Shown here one piece after another: positions 57,513 to 64,000 of a stretch of 64,000 bases of DNA. The notes beneath the pieces are model-generated. The model was not told the origin of the DNA. It did not search any database and saw nothing but the letters and a program-made list of their open reading frames with translations. This DNA comes from Streptomyces tsukubensis (GTDB lineage: Bacteria > Actinomycetota > Actinomycetes > Streptomycetales > Streptomycetaceae). A program made the translations under genes and the position numbers. Position 1 is the stretch's first letter. Each line of letters starts with the position of its first letter. Location: contig NZ_CP020700.1 of assembly GCF_003932715.1 (NCBI RefSeq), positions 4,858,501-4,922,500 on the forward strand, written 5' to 3'.

Positions 57513-57657
57513 TGTCGGTGCCGGGGCGCGGAAGCGGTCCGTGGGGTCGGTCACGCGCGTGGCGTTCCGCCGAAGACAGGGGTCGGGTGGGGCCGTTTTC
57601 CGTCCGGGCGGCGGGTGCTGCCGGACCCCGGGCCGGAATAGTCGTATGGTGCGGCTT

Positions 57658-59505
57658 ATGTGTGGAATCGTGGGGTACGTCGGGGGGCAGTCGGCGCTGG
57701 ACGTGATCGTCGCCGGGCTCAAGCGGCTGGAGTACCGGGGGTATGACTCCGCCGGGGTCGCCGTCCTCGCAGACGGCGGGCTCGCCTCGGCCCGGCGCGC
57801 CGGGAAGCTGGTCAATCTGGAGAAGGAGCTGGCCGACCGGCCGCTGCCGGCCGGTGCCACCGGGATCGGGCACACCCGCTGGGCCACCCACGGCGGCCCC
57901 ACCGACGCCAACGCCCATCCGCATCTGGACAACGGGGGCCGGGTCGCCGTCGTCCACAACGGCATCATCGAGAACTTCGCCGCGCTCCGGGCTGAGCTGG
58001 CCGCCCGCGGCCATCACCTGGGCTCCGAGACGGACACCGAGGTCGTCGCCCATCTGCTCGCTGAGTCCTACTCCTCCTGCGGCGACCTCGCGGAGGCCAT
58101 GCGGCTGGTCTGCCGCCGGCTGGAGGGCGCCTTCACCCTGGTCGCGGTGCACGCGGACGCCCCGGACACCGTCGTCGGCGCCCGCCGGAACTCGCCCCTG
58201 GTCGTCGGGGTCGGTGAGGGCGAGGCCTTTCTCGCCTCCGACGTCTCCGCCTTTATCGAGCACACCCGCTCCGCCGTCGAACTGGGCCAGGACCAGATCG
58301 TCGAGGTCCGCCGGAACGGGATCACGGTCACCGATTTCGACGGCGCCCCGGCGGAGGTCCGCCCCTACCACGTCGACTGGGACGCCTCGGCGGCCGAGAA
58401 GGGCGGCTACGACTCCTTCATGCTCAAGGAGATCGCGGAACAGCCGCGGGCCGTCGCGGACACCCTGCTGGGGCGCATCGACGCGGAGGGGGCCCTGACG
58501 CTGGACGAGGTCCGGATCCCGGTGCCCGAACTGCGGGCGGTGGAGAAGGTCGTCGTCGTCGCCTGCGGTACGGCGTTCCACGCCGGTCTGATCGCGAAGT
58601 ACGCCATCGAACACTGGGCCCGGGTGCCCTGCGAGGTCGAGCTGGCCAGCGAGTTCCGCTACCGGGATCCGATCCTGGACCGGCGGTCGCTGGTCGTCGC
58701 CATCTCGCAGTCCGGGGAGACCATGGACACCCTGATGGCGGTCCGGCACGCCCGGGAGCAGGGCGCGAAGGTCCTCGCGATCTGCAATACCAACGGCTCC
58801 ACCATTCCGCGCGAATCGGATGCCGTGCTCTACACCCATGCGGGCCCCGAGGTCGCCGTCGCTTCCACGAAGGCCTTTCTGACCCAGCTCGTCGCCTGCT
58901 ATCTGGTGGCGCTCTATCTGGGGCAGTCGCGCGGGACCACCTGGGGCGACGAGGTCCGTTCGGTGATCCGCGACCTCGCCGGGATCCCGGCCGCCCTCGA
59001 ACGCGTCCTCGCCGCCGTGGAGCCCGTCCGCGAGCTGGCCCGTTCGCTGGCGGACCGGAACACGGTCCTCTTCCTGGGGCGGCACGTCGGCTATCCGGTG
59101 GCGCTGGAGGGCGCGCTGAAGCTGAAGGAGCTGGCCTATATGCACGCCGAGGGGTTCGCGGCCGGGGAGCTGAAGCACGGGCCGATCGCGCTGGTGGAGC
59201 GGGGGCTGCCGGTGGTCGTGGTGGTGCCGTCGCCCCGGGGGAGGTCCGTCCTCCATGGGAAGATCGTCTCGAATATCCAGGAGATCAGGGCGCGGGGGGC
59301 GCGGACCGTGGTGATCGCCGAGGAGGGCGACGACGCGGTGGTCCCGTACGCCGACCATCTCTTCCGGATCCCGGCCGTCCCGACCCTGCTCCAGCCGCTG
59401 GTCGCTACCGTTCCGCTGCAGGTGTTCGCCTGCGAGCTGGCCACGGCCCGGGGCAACGAGGTCGACCAGCCGCGCAATCTGGCGAAGTCCGTGACCGTGG
59501 AGTAG
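57658..59505 (+). CDS. glmS: Glutamine-fructose-6-phosphate aminotransferase
   Basis: A 615-residue enzyme making glucosamine-6-phosphate for cell-wall synthesis. Starts [20 protein letters not shown] with the catalytic Cys at position 2, followed by the glutaminase domain ([17 protein letters not shown]) and two SIS domains ([12 protein letters not shown]). Complete to AKSVTVE. No glmS ribozyme was recognised in the leader. acpS follows after 31 bases. Confidence 0.97.
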   Translation: MCGIVGYVGGQSALDVIVAGLKRLEYRGYDSAGVAVLADGGLASARRAGKLVNLEKELADRPLPAGATGIGHTRWATHGGPTDANAHPHLDNGGRVAVVHNGIIENFAALRAELAARGHHLGSETDTEVVAHLLAESYSSCGDLAEAMRLVCRRLEGAFTLVAVHADAPDTVVGARRNSPLVVGVGEGEAFLASDVSAFIEHTRSAVELGQDQIVEVRRNGITVTDFDGAPAEVRPYHVDWDASAAEKGGYDSFMLKEIAEQPRAVADTLLGRIDAEGALTLDEVRIPVPELRAVEKVVVVACGTAFHAGLIAKYAIEHWARVPCEVELASEFRYRDPILDRRSLVVAISQSGETMDTLMAVRHAREQGAKVLAICNTNGSTIPRESDAVLYTHAGPEVAVASTKAFLTQLVACYLVALYLGQSRGTTWGDEVRSVIRDLAGIPAALERVLAAVEPVRELARSLADRNTVLFLGRHVGYPVALEGALKLKELAYMHAEGFAAGELKHGPIALVERGLPVVVVVPSPRGRSVLHGKIVSNIQEIRARGARTVVIAEEGDDAVVPYADHLFRIPAVPTLLQPLVATVPLQVFACELATARGNEVDQPRNLAKSVTVE

Positions 59506-59536
59506 TGGAGCAGTAGGTGGAGCAGAGGGTGATCCG

Positions 59537-59905
59537 ATGATCATCGGGGTGGGGATCGACGTCGCCGAGATCGACCGTTTCTCGGCATCGCTGCGGCGTA
59601 CGCCGGGGATGGCCCGGCGGCTGTTCCTGGAGCGGGAGCTGCTGCTGCCCAGTGGTGAGCAGCGGGGGTACGCGTCCCTCGCGGCCCGGTTCGCGGCGAA
59701 GGAGGCCGTGGCGAAGGCGCTGGGCGCGCCGCCGGGGCTGCTGTGGACGGACGCGGAGGTCTGTGTGGAGGCTTCGGGCCGCCCCCGGCTGGAGGTCTAC
59801 GGCACGGTGGCGGCGCGGGCCGCGGCGCTGGGCGTGCGGTCGTGGCATATCTCGCTGAGCCATGACGCGGGGGTCGCGTCGGCCGTGGTGATCGCGGAGG
59901 GGTAG
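59537..59905 (+). CDS. acpS: Holo-ACP synthase
   Basis: A 122-residue enzyme attaching phosphopantetheine to acyl carrier protein. [14 protein letters not shown] and [16 protein letters not shown], with the catalytic Asp, Glu and Lys, are present, and [15 protein letters not shown] closes the fold. It is 31 bases after glmS, likely the same operon. Confidence 0.96.
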   Translation: MIIGVGIDVAEIDRFSASLRRTPGMARRLFLERELLLPSGEQRGYASLAARFAAKEAVAKALGAPPGLLWTDAEVCVEASGRPRLEVYGTVAARAAALGVRSWHISLSHDAGVASAVVIAEG

Positions 59906-59930
59906 TCCCCCCTTTCCGGTGCAGGGGTAC

Positions 59931-59979
59931 GCGCCGGGGCGGCACGCCTCCGTGAGGGGGAGGCGCGCCGCCCCGGCGC
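59931..59979. terminator. Bidirectional terminator between acpS and the surface protein gene
   Basis: Arms 59931-59951 and 59959-59979 pair over 21 positions with one mismatch around a seven-base loop. Serves both convergent genes. Confidence 0.85.
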
Positions 59980-60009
59980 GGGCTCAGAGGGTCCGGGCTC
60001 AGAGGGTCC
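59980..60009. repeat. 15-base tandem duplication at a gene end
   Basis: GGGCTCAGAGGGTCC is repeated exactly, at 59980-59994 and 59995-60009, spanning the stop codon of the surface protein gene, which falls in the second copy. Confidence 0.8.
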
Positions 60010-62137
60010 GGCGCCGTCTGAGGGCGTACAGCGTGGTGACCGTGCCGGTCGCGGCGAGGGCGGCCGCGATTGCGGTCAGGCCGAGGGTGCTCGTACCGGT
60101 GGAGGCGAGGGAACCGCCACCGCCACCGTCACCGCCGCCAGTGCCACTGCCGTTGCTGCTGCTGCCTTCGGTTCCGTAGGAGGATCCGCCCACGGTGCCG
60201 CCGGTGGCATCCGTACCGCCGGTTGTTGTGCCGCCCGTACCGCTGCTGCCGCCCGTACTGTCGGGCGTCGTGCCGCCCGTACCGCCGACCGACTGCGGTT
60301 CCGGGCCGCCCGGCGGCGGTTTCGGCGCAGCGGTCACCTTCAGCACGGCCGGGGCCGACCGCAGTGAGCCGACGGAGTTGGAGAAGACCGCGCGGTAGCG
60401 GTTGCCGTGGTGCGCCTTGGCCGCCGTGAAGGCGAGCCGCGGGCCCGAAGCACCCGCGACCGGCAGCCAGGCCGAACCGTCCGAACTGACCTCCCAGCCG
60501 GTGGTGGGCGCCGGGGTGCCGGTGGCCGAGGCCGTGAACACCGCCTGCTTGCCCGCCACGGCCGTGACCGCCTTCGGCGCGGCGGTCTGCGTCGGCGACA
60601 CCCGCCGCTGGAGCTGGGTCACCTTGCCCTCCGCCACCACGAACACGCTCTGCGTCCCCGGGTCGAGGGCGAGCCCCGACGGCCGGTCACCTGCGGTCAG
60701 CTCCTCCTTCTCGCGTTTGCCCGCCGGATCGACCGCCGTGACCACCGGCGCCGTGGTCGATGCCGCGTAGAGCGTGCCCGAACCGCCGTCGTACGCCAGC
60801 GCCTTCGGATTGGAGCCGGCCTGGAGCGTGCCGGTCACCCGGTTCGCCCGCAGGTCGACGGCGAAGACCGTGCCCGCGGCCAGGTTGGCGACATAGCCCG
60901 TACGGCTCACGGGGTCGACGGTCACCCCCATGCTGCCGAGCGCGGTGGTGCCCAGGCTCAGCGGTGTGCCCACCGTGCGGCCCGTCCTGCCGTCGATCGC
61001 GGTGAGCACATTGTGGAAGGACAGTGTGGTGGACGTATTGGGGCCGACATAGGTGGTGTAGGCGCGGCGGGCCGCCGTGTCGACGGCGAGCCCGGCGACG
61101 GGGAAGGGGTGGACGGCCGGTTTGCCGATCTGCCGCCAGACGGTCGACGGATTCCTTCCGGTGGCGAGCACGGTCACCGAACGGGCGGGCTGCACCGCCG
61201 CGTACACCGTTCCCCCGGCCGGGTGAGCGGCCAGCAGATGGACATGGCCTGACAGTTTGGCCTTGTTGTCTGCGAGGGTGCCGGTACGGGTGTCGTACGT
61301 GGCGATCCGGTCCCCGAGGGCGAGGTGCAGAGAGCGCGCCGGGGCGTCCAGGGCCAGCGCCGAGACGGGCGCGGGCAGTTCGACGGGGGTGCCGGTGATC
61401 CAGCCGGTCTTGGTGTCGTACGTGGTCAGCTGCCGCCGGCTGCCGTCGTCGCTCGCCACGTAGAGCCGCCCCGCCGCGGGGTCGGCGGCCATGTGCTGCG
61501 CGGCGCCCACGGCCGGGGTCAGGGTGCGCACGGCCTGGTGGCGCACGGTTCCGGCGGGCACCTCGGGCGTCGGCTCGCCGCCGTTGCCGGAGGAGAAGGT
61601 GACGGGGACGATCACGTCCTGTTCGCGGTCGGAGATATGGGTGTGGTCGGCCCGGGTGACCACGGCGCACCGGACCTGGGTGCAGTCCGCGCCGCTGTCC
61701 TTGGCCTTGACGGTCAGCTCCAGGGTGAAGCTGCCCTTGCCGTCGGCGCCGACGGTGAACTTCTTCACCAGGCCCTGGCCGTAGGCGGGCGGGTTGTTGG
61801 AAATCCAGTGCGTGGATCCGGAGCCGCCGGTGAAGTCGCTGCCGCCGAGGCAGGGGCTGGGCTGTTCGCCGGGGGTGGCGGGGACCCGGCAGACGGCCAG
61901 GTAGATGCCCTTGGTGACGTCGTATCCGGTGCCGGTGACCGTGACTTTCAGTCCGGCCGGGTTGATGTTCTTCGTCTCGGAGACGGTCAGTTTCTGGCCG
62001 GTGGGCCCGGTGGCCTCACCGGGCACGGCCGCCGCACGGGCCGTTCCCGGCGCCGCCGCGGCGAGGGCCGCGGCGGCGAGCAGGAGCGGAACGGCGGCGG
62101 CCACGGACCGCCTGACGCTCGGTGCGCTGTCGGGCAT
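59999..62137 (-). CDS. LAxTG-anchored surface protein with beta-propeller
   Basis: A 712-residue protein. Signal peptide with hydrophobic core AAAVPLLLAAAALAAAAPG; a first domain (about 45-180) with GLKVTVTGTGYDVTKGIYLA, CLGGSDF and CAVVTRADH, like the neighbouring protein. A six-to-seven-repeat propeller follows at about 200-510 (TKTGWITGTPVELPAPVSAL, LAAHPAGGTVYAAVQPARSV), then an Ig-like domain (510-600). After a Gly/Ser/Thr-rich stretch comes LASTG, a membrane span and an RRRR tail, the signal for class E sortase. Four bases separate its start from the upstream stop, so it is co-transcribed and iron-controlled. Confidence 0.8.
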   Translation of the reverse strand: MPDSAPSVRRSVAAAVPLLLAAAALAAAAPGTARAAAVPGEATGPTGQKLTVSETKNINPAGLKVTVTGTGYDVTKGIYLAVCRVPATPGEQPSPCLGGSDFTGGSGSTHWISNNPPAYGQGLVKKFTVGADGKGSFTLELTVKAKDSGADCTQVRCAVVTRADHTHISDREQDVIVPVTFSSGNGGEPTPEVPAGTVRHQAVRTLTPAVGAAQHMAADPAAGRLYVASDDGSRRQLTTYDTKTGWITGTPVELPAPVSALALDAPARSLHLALGDRIATYDTRTGTLADNKAKLSGHVHLLAAHPAGGTVYAAVQPARSVTVLATGRNPSTVWRQIGKPAVHPFPVAGLAVDTAARRAYTTYVGPNTSTTLSFHNVLTAIDGRTGRTVGTPLSLGTTALGSMGVTVDPVSRTGYVANLAAGTVFAVDLRANRVTGTLQAGSNPKALAYDGGSGTLYAASTTAPVVTAVDPAGKREKEELTAGDRPSGLALDPGTQSVFVVAEGKVTQLQRRVSPTQTAAPKAVTAVAGKQAVFTASATGTPAPTTGWEVSSDGSAWLPVAGASGPRLAFTAAKAHHGNRYRAVFSNSVGSLRSAPAVLKVTAAPKPPPGGPEPQSVGGTGGTTPDSTGGSSGTGGTTTGGTDATGGTVGGSSYGTEGSSSNGSGTGGGDGGGGGSLASTGTSTLGLTAIAAALAATGTVTTLYALRRRRTL

Positions 62138-62141
62138 CGGA

Positions 62142-62714
62142 TTAGGAGAACGTCACCGGGACGTAGACGTCGTACTTGCGGTCGTTGCTGTCGAAGTGGT
62201 CGGCGCGGGTGACGATCGCGCAGGTCACACCGGACTGGCCGCAGGTCACGGAGGCGGAGATCTGCGCCTTGACGTGGATGGAGACCGAGAAGCCGCCGCG
62301 GCCGTTGGAGACGGTGTACGGGGAGGAGTTGTTCGGGGACATCCACCACCAGTCGTTGTTCACCCAGTGCGAGGCACCGGTGGTGCCGGCCTGGTCCTGG
62401 CCGCCGAGACACGGCGTCGGCTTGGAGTTCCAGGTGGACTGGTCGTTGACGTTCACGCCCGCGGGCACGGCGCACAGGCCGACGTACACGCCCTGCGAGG
62501 GGTTGTAGCCGCTGCCGGTGACGGTGACGTTCTGTCCGGAGGCGGCGGCGGTGTTCGGAGCCGTGACGGAGAGGTTGTACTGCACCCCGCCGTCCTGGAC
62601 GGTTCTCGCCACGGTGGCCGCGGATGCGGAGGAGGCGAGGCCGAGGGTGAGCGCGGTGGCGCCGAGCAGGGCGACGGCGGCGCGGACGGCCGTGCGGGGG
62701 GCGGCAGAAGGCAT
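62142..62714 (-). CDS. Secreted neocarzinostatin/Ig-like domain protein
   Basis: A 190-residue protein with a signal peptide (ending ASSASA) and one domain containing GQNVTVTGSGYNPSQGVYVG, CLGGQDQ and TCAIVTRADHFDS. This domain is the one that begins the next protein. From memory, similar domains occur in streptomycete loci for haem or iron surface proteins (HtaA-type). ATG 62714 is used; an earlier ATG at 62780 would add unrelated sequence. An iron box lies 74 bases upstream. Confidence 0.75.
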   Translation of the reverse strand: MPSAAPRTAVRAAVALLGATALTLGLASSASAATVARTVQDGGVQYNLSVTAPNTAAASGQNVTVTGSGYNPSQGVYVGLCAVPAGVNVNDQSTWNSKPTPCLGGQDQAGTTGASHWVNNDWWWMSPNNSSPYTVSNGRGGFSVSIHVKAQISASVTCGQSGVTCAIVTRADHFDSNDRKYDVYVPVTFS

Positions 62715-62787
62715 GGGTGGGGACACCTTTCGCGGAAACGGTTCGCGGAAACGGGAGGAGGAGCGGCTGCGCCGGAGCAACAGCTAC

Positions 62788-62806
62788 TTAGGTAAGGCAA
62801 ACCTAA
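62788..62806. promoter_or_regulatory. Iron box (DtxR/DmdR operator)
   Basis: TTAGGTAAGGCAAACCTAA matches the DtxR/IdeR/DmdR 19-base palindrome TTAGGTTAGGCTAACCTAA at 17 of 19 positions, with perfect outer arms (TTAGGT and ACCTAA). It lies in front of the two surface-protein genes, so they should be repressed by iron-bound DmdR1. Confidence 0.85.
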
Positions 62807-63226
62807 GTTGGACTTGAGGTGGCGTCAACCCTGTGACGTGCGGGGGAGGGGCGCGGCAAGTCGGCGGGGGAGGAGGGAATTTGGCGGCGGGCGGGTCGTG
62901 TCGTGTCGCTGGGGGGCGGGATGCGGCGTGGCTCGGACGGGCCGGTCGGGGGTGTGGCCGCGGTGCGGCCGGTCGGCCGTGAGGGCCCCGGGGGAGGCCA
63001 AGGAGGCCGGGGGAGGCCGGGGCGGCCGGGGGTTCGGTTGCGGGCCTCGGGGCCGCGCACGCACGACGGCGGGCGGCCGTGGGGGCGGCGAGGTGCGCGT
63101 CCCCTGCGCTCACCGGGCCTCGGCCGGCCCCGGCGCGGCGGCCCCGCCCTGTGCGGGCTCGGGTTCCGTGCTGCGTACGGCCCCCGCGACCCGGCGCCCC
63201 CGCGCCCCTTGCGGCAGACTCGGAGC
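62807..63226. other. GC-rich stretch without gene
   Basis: About 420 bases of strongly G-biased sequence. No gene could be supported; the only nearby signal is the iron box to its left. The nnr gene begins at its right edge. Confidence 0.5.
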
Positions 63227-64000
63227 ATGCGTACCGCCCACACCGTGGACACCGTCCGCCGCGCCGAGGCCGAGCTGATGGCCCGGCTGCCCGAAGGCAC
63301 GCTGATGCAGCGCGCCGCCGCCGGACTCGCCACCGCCTGCGCCGAACTCCTCCGCGGCGGTGGCAGCAATGGCGGCGGCGGGCGGGTGTACGGATCCCGG
63401 GTCGTCGTCCTCGCGGGCAGCGGCGACAACGGCGGCGACGCGCTCTACGCCGGCGCCCGGCTCGCCCGCCGGGGCGCGGGCGTCACCGCCGTACTCCTCG
63501 CACCCGACCGGGCGCACCCGGGCGGACTCGCCGCGCTGCGGGCCGCGGGCGGCCGGGTGGCGGACGACCCCTTCGAGGCGCTCGACACCGCCGATCTCGT
63601 CCTCGACGGCATCACCGGCATCGGCGGCCACGGCGGGCTGCGGCCCGACGCCGTGCCGATCGCCCGCGCCGCCCGCGGCTCCGGCGCGGTCGTCGTCGCC
63701 GTCGACCTGCCCAGCGGTATCGAGGCCGACAGCGGCGAGGTCCTCGGCGAGGCGCTCCGCGCCGACCTCACGGTCGTCTTCGGTACGGAGAAGCCGGGCC
63801 TGCTGGCCGGTCCGGCGCGCGAATACGCGGGCACGGTACGGCTCGTGGACATCGGGCTCGGCGGAATCCTGCCGTCCGTGCCCGCGCTGGAGGCGCTCCA
63901 GCACACCGATGTGGCGCATCTGCTGCCCGAACCGAACGCGGCCAGCGACAAGTACCGCCGCGGGGTGGTGGGGATCGTCGCCGGTTCGGCGCGCTATCCC
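63227..64000 (+). CDS. nnr: NAD(P)HX epimerase/dehydratase, C-terminal part cut off
   Basis: The first 258 codons of a bifunctional enzyme that repairs hydrated NAD(P)H. The N-terminal YjeF_N domain is visible with VVLAGSGDNGGDALYAGARL and VVVAVDLPSGIEADSGEV. The sequence reaches GIVAGSARYP, the start of the kinase-like dehydratase domain, and runs off the window. ATG 63227 is chosen from the family start. Confidence 0.9.
   Translation, partial: MRTAHTVDTVRRAEAELMARLPEGTLMQRAAAGLATACAELLRGGGSNGGGGRVYGSRVVVLAGSGDNGGDALYAGARLARRGAGVTAVLLAPDRAHPGGLAALRAAGGRVADDPFEALDTADLVLDGITGIGGHGGLRPDAVPIARAARGSGAVVVAVDLPSGIEADSGEVLGEALRADLTVVFGTEKPGLLAGPAREYAGTVRLVDIGLGGILPSVPALEALQHTDVAHLLPEPNAASDKYRRGVVGIVAGSARYP

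Noticed and set aside
57513..57657. glmS ribozyme
   Set aside because: No match to the ribozyme core was recognised, and streptomycete glmS is not known to carry one.

Overview
The window is a high-GC actinomycete chromosome segment, almost certainly Streptomyces. The grounds are frequent GTG/TTG starts, a WhiB-family protein, an XRE/DUF397 pair, zinc-type S14 and L36, GC-rich intergenic hairpins and repeats of the kind common in streptomycetes, and a DtxR/DmdR-type iron box. No tRNA, rRNA, CRISPR array, insertion sequence or integrase was seen.

Region 1 (1-7900) is a leftward siphophage-type tail module without head genes. In order it holds a tail terminator, tail tube, gpG/gpGT chaperone with a -1 slippery site, an unknown protein, two tandem tape-measure-like proteins and the start of a distal-tail-like gene. 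A small control block sits to its right (HTH protein, Cys-rich protein, WhiB-like protein, divergent XRE regulator). Region 2 (7901-9870) is a repeat-rich spacer, a proline-rich hypothetical gene and the rpsL leader. Region 3 (9871-14300) is rpsL-rpsG-fusA-tuf. Region 4 (14440-20702) is leftward: a PIG-L deacetylase-like lipoprotein, an Rpn-like nuclease, and an overlapping RNA-repair pair (an RNA ligase/kinase fusion and an MJ1316-EEP protein).

Region 5 (20870-38865) is the S10, spc and alpha ribosomal superoperon with secY, adk, map, infA, rpoA and truA, divided by strong hairpins at the S10/spc, rplO/secY, adk/map, rpsK/rpoA and rpoA/rplQ junctions. Region 6 (38839-44730) holds a membrane protein, an ABC-F ATPase, rplM-rpsI and glmM. 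Region 7 (44747-49789) is accessory: a kinase-like protein, an alpha/beta hydrolase divergent from an ArsR regulator with three operator copies between them, a DUF6584-like protein, DUF397/XRE and small proteins.

Region 8 (49898-55492) is a compact class I lanthipeptide cluster of the FxLD type: an isoaspartyl-methyltransferase homologue, a 60-residue precursor, a full-length LanB and LanC. The precursor has an Asp-Gly pair inside a predicted methyllanthionine ring, the expected target of the methyltransferase. Region 9 (55538-64000) returns to housekeeping genes (DUF389, coaA, glmS, acpS, NAD(P)HX repair gene cut by the window end), interrupted by a two-gene surface-protein operon under an iron box, whose second product has a LASTG sortase signal.
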